Shown here in pieces: positions 28,571 through 39,316 of a stretch of DNA of 64,000 nucleotides; the stretch's first letter is position 1, and every line of letters begins with the position of its first letter. The translations under genes and the position numbers were made by a program. Below the pieces are notes generated by a model that had not been told where the DNA came from, made no database searches, and saw only the letters and a program-made list of their open reading frames with translations. The stretch comes from Plasmopara viticola (taxonomy: Eukaryota; Oomycota; Peronosporomycetes; Peronosporales; Peronosporaceae), in the NCBI GenBank assembly GCA_001695595.3, contig MBPM02000063.1, positions 62,001 to 126,000 of the forward strand. Reading direction: 5' to 3'.

Positions 28571-29878
28571 TTAGCTCGGGTCCGACTTATCCATCGCTGC
28601 AGCTAGAATCTCGCAGAGTAGACGATGTACCCACTTGCCTTCCTGAATCGCAAGACTTAGCGCGATATACTCCGCTTCGCTTGTAGACAGCGACACACTT
28701 GACTGCTTCTTGCTTCCCCAGCTTACAGGAGCACCCATCAGCAAATACACATAGCCCGAAGTCGACTTGCGGTCAGCATGATCTCCAGCCCAGTCCGCGT
28801 CGGAATATCCAAGAAAGTCCACCTTGTTGCCAGACTTGAAGCAAAGACCGTGTGACTTGGTTCCTTGCAGATAGCGTAGAATACGCTTAACTGCAATCCA
28901 GTGCTCGGCTTGTGGGTTCTCCATGAAGCGCGAAACGTAGCCAACAGCAAAAGCGATGTCTGGACGTGTCGCTGTTGCCAAGTGCATGAGAGCACCCACT
29001 GCTTCACGAAATGGAGCGTTGACCTTGGATGTTACATTGCTCGAAACAAGTCGTAAACTTATGTCCGTCGGACTAATCACAGCCTTGCAGTCGTCCATTC
29101 CAAAACGCTTGAGAATGTCCTCCACGTAACGTCGCTGGCACATTGTCACGCTGCCATCAGCGTTGTCCACTAGCTCGATGCCCAAAACAAACGCACACTT
29201 GCCGCTGTCCGTCATCTCAAAGCGCATCTTCATGTCACTCTTGGTTCGCGCGATCAGCTCATTCGAGCTGCCGGTAACGAGCACATCATCGACGTACACC
29301 AGCAAAAGTACACACTTGCCGTCCGTTACCTTGATGTACAGACAGGGGTCGAAATGGGACACTTGAAATCCGATCGAGCATACAAACTCGTCAAACGTCT
29401 CGTTCCATACGCGCGAAGCTTGCTTCAGGCCGTAAATCGCCTTGACCAATTCCAAACAGTTGTGGTCACCTTCAAGCTCCATACCTTCGGGTACCATACA
29501 ATACACGACCTCTTTCATAACGCCGTAAAGGAACGCCGTCACCACATCCAGTTGATCCAGAGGCCACCCAAAGTACTTGGTCAAACTGATCACCATTCGC
29601 AATGTCACATACTTGACAACGGGCGAGAACGTTTCCGTATAATCGATGCCAAATTTTTGCTTGAATCCTTTAGCCACGAGACGCGCCTTGTACTTTTCAA
29701 TGGATCCGTCGGCCTTGCGCTTAATCTTGAACACCCACTTGGTTCCAATGGCTTGCTGTCCGGTGGGCAGTTTAGCGGCTCGAAACACGCCACGAAGGTG
29801 CAATGAGTCCAGTTCTGCATGGATAGCCTTGCGCCAGTGAACTTGGTCAGGCCCGCTAACAGCATCTTGAAATGTCAT
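28571..29878 (-). pseudogene. C2 reverse transcriptase and RNase H (435 residues)
   Basis: The RT begins [24 protein letters not shown] and carries [62 protein letters not shown] and YVDDVLVTG. RNase H follows with YSDADWAGD and [13 protein letters not shown]. It ends at the frameshift near 28583, just before the last catalytic Asp motif. Confidence 0.88.
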
Positions 29879-30426
29879 TGGTTCGGACAGATCGCCGGCT
29901 TCGACCGCGTTTGCACTTGCTCGCCAAAAGACAGGAGGGGTAGCGTCATCATCCGGTGTGGCTTTCTCTTCTTCATCCGCGGAAAACGTGATGTCCGCTC
30001 GACTGATCTGCGCTTGGCTCGACGTTCGTTTGACCCTTCAGGAGCGCTTCCCTCTTCAAGTCCAGCTCCGTGATGCTCATGGTTGGTGCTTGTCGAGTTG
30101 CGATCAGTATTCGTCACACTTGTACGCTCCTTGCGCTTTCCCGCCTGCTTGAAGATCATCGGATGAGCTGCATCCAGATCATTGATGCTTAGCGAGTCGA
30201 GGTCGAAATCATCGTCGTCATCTTCATGATCACCACTACTCATATCCAAGATGCCGAAACTTGATTCGTCGAAGGTGACATCGCGAGTAATCACCACTTG
30301 TCCAGCCTCAATATCAAACACCCTATAAGCCTTGGACACCTCTTCGTAACCCACGAAAATCCTGCACGAGCCTTGGGGTCCCACTTGAGCCGCTTTTCTT
30401 TCGGAGTGAGAACGTAAGTCCGGCAC
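29875..30426 (-). pseudogene. C2 integrase C-terminus and linker
   Basis: It reads [33 protein letters not shown], then an acidic and basic linker. It is bounded by single-base deletions near 30360 and near 29980 (a GG run where relatives have GGG). Confidence 0.82.
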
Positions 30427-31016
30427 CCGAAAACACGCATATGTTTGACGCTTGGCTTGAACTTGTGCACGATCTCAAAAGGAGTCTTGTCGTTGATCTT
30501 GGGCGACGGAAGGCGATTCTTGATGTAGATAGCCACCATAGCAGCTTCACCCCAAAAACACTTGTCCAACTTGGCATGGTGCAGTATGCTGCGGCCGATT
30601 GTGACGATGGTTCTGATGGCGCGCTCCGCTGTGCCGTTAGTCTGGTGTGCGTATGGCACCGTAGTTTGCTGCTCGATACCTTCATCTTCGTAGAAAGCTT
30701 GAAGCGAGCTTGTTGCAAATTCGCGGGCTCCGTCGTGTCGTACAAACTTGAACTTCTTGCTGAACTGTGTCTGCACCATCAAGATGTACTTCTTGACGCA
30801 TTCCTCGCTTTCGGACTTGGCGCGCAGGCAGAAACCCTTCATACACCCGCTAGCTTCATCCACGATTAGCAAGAGATACTTGCTCCCGCCGAGAGAGTTT
30901 GTCTCCATGGGCCCACAGATGTCAAAGTGGAGCAGCTCAAATGTGTCGTAGCTGCGCTTGTCCTGGTTGCTGGGAATGGTTTTTGGACCATCTTTCCTTG
31001 CTGACACCCTCGGCAT
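30291..31016 (-). pseudogene. C2 integrase core
   Basis: It contains [39 protein letters not shown] and [17 protein letters not shown], which are the three catalytic residues, and then [29 protein letters not shown]. It is framed by 1-nt deletions near 30971 and 30360. Confidence 0.85.
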
Positions 31017-32410
31017 GCACTTGATCCACTTGACTTAATAGGCACGCATGCATCCTTGATCATGTTGGTAGTCACCATTTTGCGAAGCACGTCGACTGGA
31101 GCATGACCCATACGCGCGTGTAAGTCGACACCACTGTTTCCACGTGTAGTCGCATTTGCCGAGCGCTGAGCCGTACGAAGCCAATATAGTCCATCCACAA
31201 GATCTGCTGTGGCCACCACTTGATGCGAAGATTTCCGTGCAATGTGCATGTGTGCGCCATCAAACACCACTTTAAACTTGCCACTTTTGTTGATCTGAGG
31301 TACTGATAGCAGGTTCTTGTTCATCATCGGCACGTATAATGCATCCTTGATTTCGATGTCGCGTTCTTCACCATCGGACAGAACCACTCGTTCAATGATG
31401 GTGCCAACGCCCTTGATCTCGGCCTTGTTGCCGTCAGCCACCGATAGCTCGCCTTTATCTTGCTCATTCAGCATGACGAACTTGGCCTTGTTGTTGCAGA
31501 TGTGATGAGTAGCACCACTGTCAATCGCCCACATCCCTGGCATATTCTTGCCACTTGAAAGTCCACATTCCAGCGATACAGCGAACGCAACATGGTCGTA
31601 CTCGTAATCATCATTGGGTCGATAGTAAATATTGTTGGTTCCGCGTCCACGAGCTTGGCCGCCGCGTCGAGCACCTCGATTGTCGTCTTTTTGCTTGGTC
31701 CAGCACCTCTCCACGGAGTGCCCCAATTTTCCACAGTATGTGCATTGGCGAGACTCACGCTCAGCACTAAATGCCTTCACCGCATCTTCAGTCTTAACCA
31801 CCGGAGTCTTTGCACTTTGACGCTTGATATGCTCATTCGTGAGCACTTTCACAACGTCTTGCGACCGCAGTTCCGCGTTGCTAATCTCCAAGTTAAGAAC
31901 AACGTTCTCAAAACTTTTAGGGAGACTCCGCAGCAAGCAGATCGCAACATCTTCATCCTCCATCTTGGCACCAATACTGCTGAGCTTGGCGCTGATGTTG
32001 AGAACTTCGTTGCAGTGGTGCATGACGTTGTCGCCTTCCGCCATCTCCATACTAAAGAGTTGACGCTTCAAGTAGATGCGTCCAGCCTTCTGTGATCCAC
32101 CGTAGAGCGTCTTGATGCGCTGCCACGCGACCCACGCTTCCTCGCAGTCATCAACCACGTGGTGGTAGTCGGCCTCCATATGCAAGAGCATCAGTCCGAA
32201 AGCGACGTTGCTGGTCTTGACTAACTCGTCCGCAGCGCGAGCATCGGCGAAGGTCGGAGTTACCTCTCGGTTGACCACGTGCCATACCGACTTGGTCAGG
32301 AACACGCCACGCATGTAGCTGTTCCACGTGGCAAAGTTGTCGCCGTTGAATTTTTCGATTGCGATCTTGGCCGAGACATTGTGCGTAGAAGACATGGTCG
32401 CTGGGCTCAT
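30866..32410 (-). pseudogene. gag-pol: C2 Gag-protease-integrase N-terminus (514 residues)
   Basis: It starts at the PBS ATG (32410), [20 protein letters not shown]. It holds Gag, the zinc knuckle [14 protein letters not shown], protease [13 protein letters not shown] and the integrase zinc domain HARMGHAP ... CRGCQQGK. It then loses frame near 30971, where a T is missing. Confidence 0.88.
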
Positions 32411-32414
32411 AACC

Positions 32415-32765
32415 TGTTGAATGAGCTGAAGAGGACGAAGGAGAAAAACCGAAGAGTCTGCGCGGAGGAAATCCGGAGCGAAGACACTTGAGTAGAAGAA
32501 GGAATATTTGGAAGTGAGTTTATTAATTTGGTCCTTAGTTCACAACTCCTTGCTACATCTAAGCCATTCAATTATCTAAGCCAATCAAAAGAGCTTACCA
32601 TCTGGGCGCAATCATCTTCCCATCCGGGCGCAATCGTCCTGAGTGCGCCTGTCCGTGTGTCTGTCCATGGCGTCATCTTTGTATGTTTGAACCGTTGGAC
32701 AGCCGCTCGTATTGGACAGCCTTGGAAACCGGAATAAAACGGAGGGAAACCGGTTACCTTTAATA
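32415..32765 (-). repeat. C LTR, 5' LTR of C2
   Basis: This 351-bp LTR starts TATTAAAGG in element orientation (one change from TATTGAAGG) and ends CATTCAACA. It is followed by CAACG and E1 sequence. Confidence 0.92.
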
Positions 32766-34022
32766 CAACGGCCCAAGATTTCGAAGCGGCCTTTGTTGTG
32801 GATTCAGTGGGAGAAATGCCGACAACTTTCAAGTCGGCAATGGAATCCAGCAACGCGGCCGAATGGAAAGAGGCGTGTGATGCCGAAGTGAGTTCTCTTC
32901 GCAAGAACAAGACCTGGGACTTAGTACCTTTGCCGAAAGGTCGCCAGGCTATCGGCTGTAGATGGGTCTTCCGGATCAAAGAAAATCAAGCCGGAAAGAT
33001 CGAGCGGTTCAAAACACGACTCGTGGCCAAAGGCTTTTCTCAGAAGCATGGAGTCGACTACGAAGAGACTTTCGCTCCAGTGGCCAAGTTTACTTCGATC
33101 AGGATTCTACTAAGTCTGTCGGCCAAGCACAATTTGATGCTGCATCAGATGGACGTCAAGACAGCCTTTCTCAATGGCACTTTGGACGAGGACATTTACA
33201 TGGCGCAACCGGATGGATATGTCAACGACGTATACCCAAACTACGTCTGTCAGCTAAAGCGCTCCCTTTATGGTTTGAAGCAGTCGCCACGGATGTGGAA
33301 CCAGACAATTGACGCGTTCATGCTGGAAATACAGTTTACGAAGTGTGATGCCGACCATTGCATTTACGTCAAGCGCAATGACGAAGAATTGATCCTCGTG
33401 GCACTTTTCGTTGATGACCTGGTGCTTGCGTGCAACAACGATTTGCTGCTGAAGAGGACTAAGAAAGCACTCAGCGAGCGATTCGAAATGACGGTTCTTG
33501 GTCGACTCAAGTTCTTTTTGGGCATGGAGATTCATCAAGAAACTTTGAGTGGTAACGTGTCCATTCGCCAGACAAAATTCGCGAGTGACATCTTGAAAAA
33601 GTTTGGAATGGAAAGCAGCAATCCCGTCAGGACCCTGCAAGATCCGGGACTCAAGTTGACCAAGGCCATGTGCGAAGGGGGGTGTTGTCATGAAGAGACG
33701 ATGGCAAAAGTCCCTTATCGAAATGCCGTTGGTTGCCTCATGTACTTGATGGTCGGGACTCGGCCGGACCTAGCAGCCTCAGTGGGAGTACTCAGCCAAT
33801 TTGCCTCGGACCCATGTCCAACTCACTGGCAGGCACTCAAAAGGGTCTTCCAATACATTCAAGGAACAAAGACGCACGGCATTACATTTCAAGCTCAAGA
33901 CCAAGAAGGACTTCGAGGCTATTCCGATGCAGATTGGGCAGGCGATTTGGAAACCCGAAGAAGCACAAGCGTTTATGCGTTCATGATGAATGGAGGTTGC
34001 ATCAGCTGGAGAAGCAAAAAAA
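32766..34022 (+). pseudogene. E1 reverse transcriptase and first part of RNase H
   Basis: It is open from the junction. It reads [81 protein letters not shown] and [11 protein letters not shown]. The catalytic box reads LFVDDLVLA, with Phe (33407-33409) where E2 has Tyr. RNase H begins [10 protein letters not shown] run of seven A at 34016-34022 breaks the frame. Confidence 0.87.
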
Positions 34023-34472
34023 CAACGGACAGTGGCACTTTCTTCTACAGAAGCAGAGTACATGGCTTTGACAGAAGCAGCTCAAGAGGCAACTTGGTTA
34101 AAAACCTTTCTGTGCGAACTTGGTGAACTATCAAGAGGTCAAGCGATCAAGATCTACGAGGACAATCAAGGTTCCATCGCTTTGGCTAAGAATCCAGAGT
34201 TTCACAAGCGCACCAAGCATATCGACATTCGGTACCACTTCGTGCGGGAGAAAGTAGAAGACGGTCAAGTCATGCTGCAGTATTGTTCGACGCACGACAT
34301 GCTCGCTGACATCATGACCAAGCCAATAACTGCGGCCCAATTTCAATATCTTCGGAACAAATTGGGCATCAAGTCTTCAAGCGCTGACGAGTCGAGCGGG
34401 AGTGTTGAGGATACGACTCTTGTCGAAGATGTTGGCGGACAAACGCCTCGACCAGCGGCTATATATAGGTAA
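34017..34472 (+). pseudogene. E1 RNase H end and C-terminus
   Basis: It resumes in the +1 frame with [64 protein letters not shown] and [10 protein letters not shown]. It ends within the LTR (SVEDTTLVEDVGGQTPRPAAIYR). Confidence 0.87.
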
Positions 34473-34717
34473 GTACGGGTATCTGCAATCAATTGATGAC
34501 TGTCTGATGTAGCCGGTTCAAGATGAGCAAAAGATCGATTTCAGGATGGGAAGATGATTGCGCCCGGATGGGAAGATGATTGCGCCCGGATTGTGAGTTA
34601 TTCTGATTGGCTTAAATAAATCATTGGCTTAGAGGTAGCATGTAGTTGCGAACTAAGGACCTTCTAAATATATTCACTTTGCATTTTACCAACTAGTGCA
34701 CACTCGAGCTTCTTCAA
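34403..34717 (+). repeat. E LTR, truncated at its very end
   Basis: It starts TGTTGAGGATACG after GAGCGGGAG. It has two GGGAAGATGATTGCGCCCGGAT copies (34546-34590) and TTCACTTTGCATTTTACC. It ends CTTCTTCAA, where a CAACA-type end is expected, at the joint to D2. No second complete E LTR is present for comparison. Confidence 0.75.
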
Positions 34718-36475
34718 GAACTTCGTCATGGCGCCGTTCACGTATTCTCCGCCATTATCGCAACGAAGTGTCTTGACGCGGCGACAAGTTTGGTTTTCCG
34801 CTAGCGCAACAAATTCTGCAAACTTATCGGATACTTCAGACTTGTTTCTGAGCAAGAAGACAACGCAAAAATGCGACTTTTCGTCAACAAATGTAACGAA
34901 ATAGCGCTTGCCTCCAAACGTTGGTGATTGCATGGGACCGCACACGTCGCTGTGAATAGTCTCCAACACTTGTTTGGCACGACTTGGGGAGGAGTTCATA
35001 AAGCTCACCCGCGTCTGTTTGCCCAGCGCACAGCCCTCGCATGTTTCCCACTGAGTAGCTGTCTTGAGGTTGATACCAATTCCATACTTCTTCTTGACAA
35101 TGGCATCTAAACCGCCGTAACCAATGTGGCCAAGTCGAATGTGCCAGAGGTACGACGTGGTGTCCCCATGGCATCCCGACGAACTGGTCACATTGGCTGC
35201 GTCAACATTGACAGGCGTCATGCAGAGCCTGAACAAACCCTTGCCTTCGCGAACACCAAGCTTCCAACGGACACCTTTAGCTTCGGCAAAACATCCATCG
35301 CGCTCAAACGTGACCGGACCAACATCCTTCGTAAAGCGTCCAACGGAAAAAAGATTGCGCGAAAGCTTTGGGATGTGCCACACTGTAGTAAGCACACCCT
35401 TCTTGAGTCCGCGCGGAGTAGCCATAGACATAACAATGTCACCCGTGCCCACTGCCTGAACCACTCCATCATCTGCAAGATGCACGTCCATCGGTGAGAT
35501 TGTCTTGTAATTCTTCATGTACTCTCGCTAGTACGTCATGTGCTGCGTCGCACCCGAGTCGACCAGCCACACAGAACTTGACTTGGTGGTACTCCCACCA
35601 ACCGAAAACAAAAATTCGCCAGAGTAATCCTCACTCTGCGCGATATTAGCGCGTTGCGTCCTTTGACGCTCTCCATTCTCTCGAATTCGAGCCGGACATT
35701 TTGCGATCCAGTGCCCTTGCTCGCCACAGTAGTGGCAGGTACTCGTGGGCTTGATTGAGACTTGTCGTCCCTTGCGCCGTCCATTGTCCGCTGACACGAA
35801 TGCTTGCACCTGACCGTGCACGGCTCCATCGACGCCGCCATCGTGTTTCTTGCGCTTCATATCCTCGTGAAGCAGCCAAGACGTCACAAGCTCCCAAGAC
35901 AGCGAGTCGGCTCTTGACTCCAATGCTGTAATGAGAAATGCGAACGACTCACTGAGACTTGCAAGAAGCGTGATCACCAAGTCGTTCTCGCTTACTGGAG
36001 CACCAACCGCGTCGAGTTGCTCCGCTAAAGTCTACATCTTGTTGATATGCGCGAGCACATCCTCACCTTCTTCCATCTTGGCCGTGAAGAAACGACGACG
36101 AAGAAAGAGCTTATTTGCCAAACTCTTCTTCTCGAAATGTCCCTCGAGCCTTGACCATACATCGTGCGCACCACTTGACGACCGGACCAGTGGCAGTTGC
36201 GAGTCTTCCATCGCAAGACAGATTATCGCTAGCGCTTTCCGAGACTTCCTCTTGTAAGTCGACTGATCCATCGCATTCGTGCAGTGCTCCAGCTTGATCT
36301 CACCACTTGCGACTTCCCACAGGTCCCTCTCCTCCAGCACCATCTGCATCTTGAACTTCCAGGTGTGGAAGATGGTGTCGTCGAACTTGTTGATTCGACT
36401 TGGCATAGACGCGTCCATGGTGGCGAAGGCAGAGTCAGAGAAGGGGGAGGCAGAGTCGGCGGGGCTTGGGCTCAT
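34717..36475 (-). pseudogene. gag-pol: D2 Gag-protease-integrase with two nonsense codons
   Basis: One reading frame from the PBS ATG (36475) is interrupted by TAG at 36032-36034, in the Gag segment AHINKM, and by TAG at 35528-35530, just after protease VDSGATQHMTY. It has the zinc knuckle CHYCGEQGHWIAKC and integrase HHCC, HSDVCGP and RCDNGGEY. It ends at the deletion junction before the catalytic Glu. Apart from the stops it stays close to D1. Confidence 0.88.
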
Positions 36476-36479
36476 AACC

Positions 36480-36813
36480 TGTTGAAAAGGTCGAAGTGAG
36501 CACTAGTTGGCAAAATGCAAAGTAAATATATTTAATGGTCCTTAGTTCGCAACTACATGCTACCTCTAAGCCAATGATTTATCTAAGCCAATCAGAATGA
36601 CTCACCATCCGGGCGCAATCATCATCCCATCCGGGCGCAATCATCTTCCCATCACGAAACCGATCTTTTGCCCATCTTGAACCCGCTCCCTAGGTCAGTC
36701 ATCAACTGATTGCAGATACCGGTACTTACCGGTATGAAGTCGCTGGTCGAGGCGTTTCTTTCACGGCATCTTCGACAACACCAGTATCTTGTCGAGGCGC
36801 ATTCTTGTCAACA
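36480..36813 (-). repeat. D LTR, 5' LTR of D2
   Basis: This LTR is 334 bp. It ends CAACA at the PBS side in element orientation (TGTTG on the plus strand), unlike D1's CAATA. It has two GATTGCGCCC blocks. Confidence 0.9.
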
Positions 36814-37327
36814 GAGACATCGAATCTCGCCGAAGTACAAGCGGCTATGCGTTTACACTTTATAATGGATGCATCAGCTGGCGAAGTAAGAGGCAACAAA
36901 GTGTGGCGCTTTCCTCAACGGAGGCGGAGTACATGGCTTTATCAGAAGCCACTCAAGAAGCGGTTTGGCTCAAGGTATTTCTGTGCGAGCTTAATGAGAT
37001 GACTTCCAATGAGTCTGTCAAGATATTTGAGGACAATCAAGTTCTATTGCGTTGGCCAAGAATCCAGAATTTCACAAGCGCACAAAACATATCGACATTC
37101 GCTACCACTTTGTGCGAGAAAGGGTTGAGGACGGCCAAGTCAACCTTGAGAGCATCCCTACGCAAGACATGCTGGCCGACATAATGACGAAGCTAATTCC
37201 ATCCGCGCAGTTCGATGTTCTGCGTTCTAAACTTGGGATACAAGGCGTCGCCGTTGTCGAGTCGAGTGGGAGTGTTGTCGAAGATGCTAGTGATGATACG
37301 CCTCGACCAGCGACTACATATCGGTAA
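36814..37327 (+). pseudogene. B4 RNase H and C-terminus, frameshifted
   Basis: It reads [46 protein letters not shown] and IFEDNQ, then one G is missing near 37041 (CAAGTTC for CAAGGTTC). The second frame continues [22 protein letters not shown] to the stop in the LTR. Confidence 0.87.
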
Positions 37328-37553
37328 GTATCGGTATCTGCAATCAGTTGATGACTGACTGAGGAAGCGGGTTCAAGATGGGCAAAAGATCGGTTTCGGG
37401 ATGGGAAGATGATTGCGCCCGGATGGTGAGTCGTTCTGATTGGCTTAGATAAATCATTGGCTTAGAGGTAGCATATGGTTGTGAACTAAGGACCTTTTTA
37501 AATATATTCACTTTGCATTTTGCCAACTAGTGCTCACTTCGACCTTTTCAACA
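37273..37553 (+). repeat. B LTR, 3' LTR of B4
   Basis: This 281-bp LTR with TGTTGTCG...CAACA ends is the only plus-strand B LTR here. It shows that the family inserts in both orientations. Confidence 0.92.
37508..37524 (+). promoter_or_regulatory. Oomycete-type initiator plus FPR in the B LTR
   Basis: TCACTTT followed by one base and CATTTTGCC matches the published oomycete core promoter (Inr YCAYTYY followed by an FPR of the MWTTTNC type). It lies about 45 bases before the LTR end, downstream of an A/T-rich AAATATATT. The same string is exact in B, G and D3 LTRs and one base off in A and D. Lineage 2 LTRs keep TCACTTY at the same place. Confidence 0.6.
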
Positions 37554-38144
37554 GTTTGATGCTCGTTCGACTCGGTGCCGTTTTCTTGGCTATTCAGAAC
37601 ATGAAAAGGCGTACAAATTTAAAGAAATCGGTAGCGGTCGCGTTCTTTTGAGTCGGGACGCAAATTTCATGGAAGATACTTTTGACGACAAGATACCAAG
37701 TACCGAGTCGCTGTATTTGACGAGACCGAAACATCTAATTTTGACCGCTCAGAAAATGGAAATGCTATGCAAGATCGGGACATGGAGACTGAAAAAAAGC
37801 AGCACGCAGGCACTCAGCCTATTGTGGACTTGGATTTTGAGCCTGGCAGCAAACGACACCAGCGGAACCAATCGCTTGAAAAAGCAGCGAATATTCCAAC
37901 AGCAAAGAGGCCAAGTCGCTATCAGTCCCTGGAGGAAATGTCTGCATCGGCCCAAGATTTCGAAGCGGTCTTTGTTGTGGATTCAGTGGGAGAAATGCCG
38001 ACAACTTCCAAGTCGGCAATGGAATCCAGCAACGCGGCCGAATGGAAAGAGGTGTGTGATGCCGAAGTGAGCTCTCTTCGCAAGAACAAGACCTGGGACT
38101 TAGTACCTTTACCGAAAGGTCGCCAGGCTATCGGCTTTAGATGG
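37554..38144 (+). pseudogene. E2 integrase C-terminus and RT leader, frameshifted
   Basis: It begins FDARSTRCRFLGYSEHEKAYKFKEIGSGRVLLSRDANFMEDTFDD. It shifts frame between about 37690 and 37767, and continues EPGSKRHQRNQSLEKAAN and QDFEAVFVVDSVGEMPTTSKSAMESSNAAEWKE, then [21 protein letters not shown]. It ends at the F insertion. Confidence 0.82.
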
Positions 38145-38282
38145 TGTTGGATGGGTGAGCGGAGCCAAGGCGAAGAGTTTGAGGCGTGTGGTGAAGAGTC
38201 TGCGCGAGGGAGAACCGAGCGAAGACACTTGTGAGGAAGAAAGAAGATTTCAAAGTGAGTGTATTCATTTGGTCCTTAGTTC
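38145..38282 (-). repeat. F 3' LTR, distal fragment
   Basis: These 138 bp start TGTTGGATGGG on the plus strand and are cut within the conserved CCTTAGTTCACAAC block by the H insertion. AGTTC at 38278-38282 is the target copy. Confidence 0.92.
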
Positions 38283-38541
38283 TGTTGAATGAGCTGAAGG
38301 AGACGAAGGGAAGAAGCGAAGAGTCTGCGCGGAGGAGGACCGGAGCGAAGACACTTAAGCAGGAGAAGGAATATTTGGAAGTGATTGATTTATTGGGGCT
38401 TACACTTCTACTTCTCGTAACCACTCATTCTACATAACGTAATTACCTTAAACCGTAAAAAGTAAAAACTATGTTGAACCGCGGTTCGGATTGAACCGGG
38501 TTTGGGTTGTGTAAATTACCTGAAACCCATAACCCTCAATA
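38283..38541 (-). repeat. H LTR, 3' LTR of H1
   Basis: This 259-bp LTR starts TATTGAGGG and ends CATTCAACA in element orientation. The half next to the PBS resembles the C LTR. The other half is unlike any other family here and contains AACCGCGGTT and GAACCGGGTTTGGG. It lacks the GATTGCGCCCGG and TGGCTTAGA blocks. Confidence 0.9.
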
Positions 38542-38548
38542 CGCCCCC

Positions 38549-39316
38549 TCAATGCGAACACGCATGTATGCCAAGCTCTTGCATCAAGTCTTTGTGGCGC
38601 GGTCCTGGTAGCCCCTTCGTCATGATGTCCGACAGCATGATCGCAGTCTCGCAGTACTCCAATTTCACTTCACCGCGCTTGACCTCATCACGAATGTGGT
38701 GATACTTGATGTCGATGTGCTTGGCCCGACCATGATGTACCGGATTCTTCGTCATCTTGATACACGACTGGTTGTCTTCCGTGATTTTGAGCTCGGGCTC
38801 CGAGTTGTCCGTCGCTGCAGCTAGAATCTCGCAGAGTAGACGATGCACCCATTTGCCTTCTTGAATCGCAAGACATAGCGCGATGTACTCCGCTTCGCTC
38901 GTAGACAACGACACACTTGACTGCTTCTTGCTTCCCCAGCTTACAGGAGCACCCATCAGCATAAACACATAGCCCGAAGTCGACTTGCGGTCAGCATGAT
39001 CTCCAGCCCAGTCCGCGTCGGAATATCCACGAAAGTCCAACTTGTTGCCAGGCTTGAAGCAAAGACCGTGCGACTTGGTTCCTTGCAGATAGCGTAGAAT
39101 GCGCTTAACCGCAATCCAATGCTCGGCTTGTGGGTTCTCCATGAAGCGCGAAACGTAGCCAACAGCAAACGCAATGTCTGGACGTGTCGCGGTCGCCAAG
39201 TGCATGAGAGCACCCACTGCTTCACGAAATGAAGCATTAACTCTGGATGTTGCGTTGCTCGAAACAAGTCGGAAACTTACGTCCGTTGGACTTATCACAG
39301 CCTTACAGTCATCCAT
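38549..39316 (-). pseudogene. H1 RNase H and C-terminus (255 residues)
   Basis: It reads [82 protein letters not shown] and [15 protein letters not shown]. It stops just before the polypurine tract and LTR. A 4-bp deletion near 39324 cuts it from RT. Confidence 0.88.

Larger units (their letters stand above)
27974..32765 (-). mobile_element. C2: copia element, tandem partner of C1
   Basis: C2 is LTR 27974-28324, a 4090-bp internal region and LTR 32415-32765. It is followed by CAACG (32766-32770) and then plus-strand E1 sequence, so the C tandem was inserted in E1. The other target duplication is left of the window. The single Gag-Pol frame is broken by four single-base deletions. Confidence 0.92.
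32766..34717 (+). mobile_element. E1: 3' half of a plus-strand copia element
   Basis: RT through the 3' LTR remains. The 5' half lies beyond the C tandem insertion and outside the window. The LTR (34403 onward) runs to within a few bases of its expected end and is then joined directly to D2 sequence. Since E2 follows on the same strand, E1 and E2 were probably a tandem pair whose shared LTR this is. Confidence 0.8.
34717..36813 (-). mobile_element. D2: 5' half of a D element
   Basis: The 5' LTR (36480-36813) and the gag to mid-integrase region remain. RT, RNase H and the 3' LTR are gone at the 34717 junction. The LTR is followed by GAGAC and plus-strand B4 sequence, so D2 had inserted into B4. 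Confidence 0.85.
36814..37553 (+). mobile_element. B4: 3' end of a plus-strand B element in E2
   Basis: It is the RNase H part plus a full 281-bp LTR (37273-37553). It is followed by GTTTG, which in E encodes part of SKFD, so B4 was inserted in the E2 integrase C-terminus. Its 5' part was lost with the 34717 deletion. Confidence 0.85.

Noticed and set aside
37554..38144. Host gene fragment between B4 and F
   Set aside because: It reads the copia integrase C-terminal motif (CRFLGYSEHEKAYKFKE) and RT leader and joins 56448 through GATGG, so it is E2.
38145..38541. One long composite LTR
   Set aside because: The AGTTC duplication at 38278 and 51772, and the perfect 362-bp match to 56086-56447 when spliced, show two LTRs, one nested in the other.
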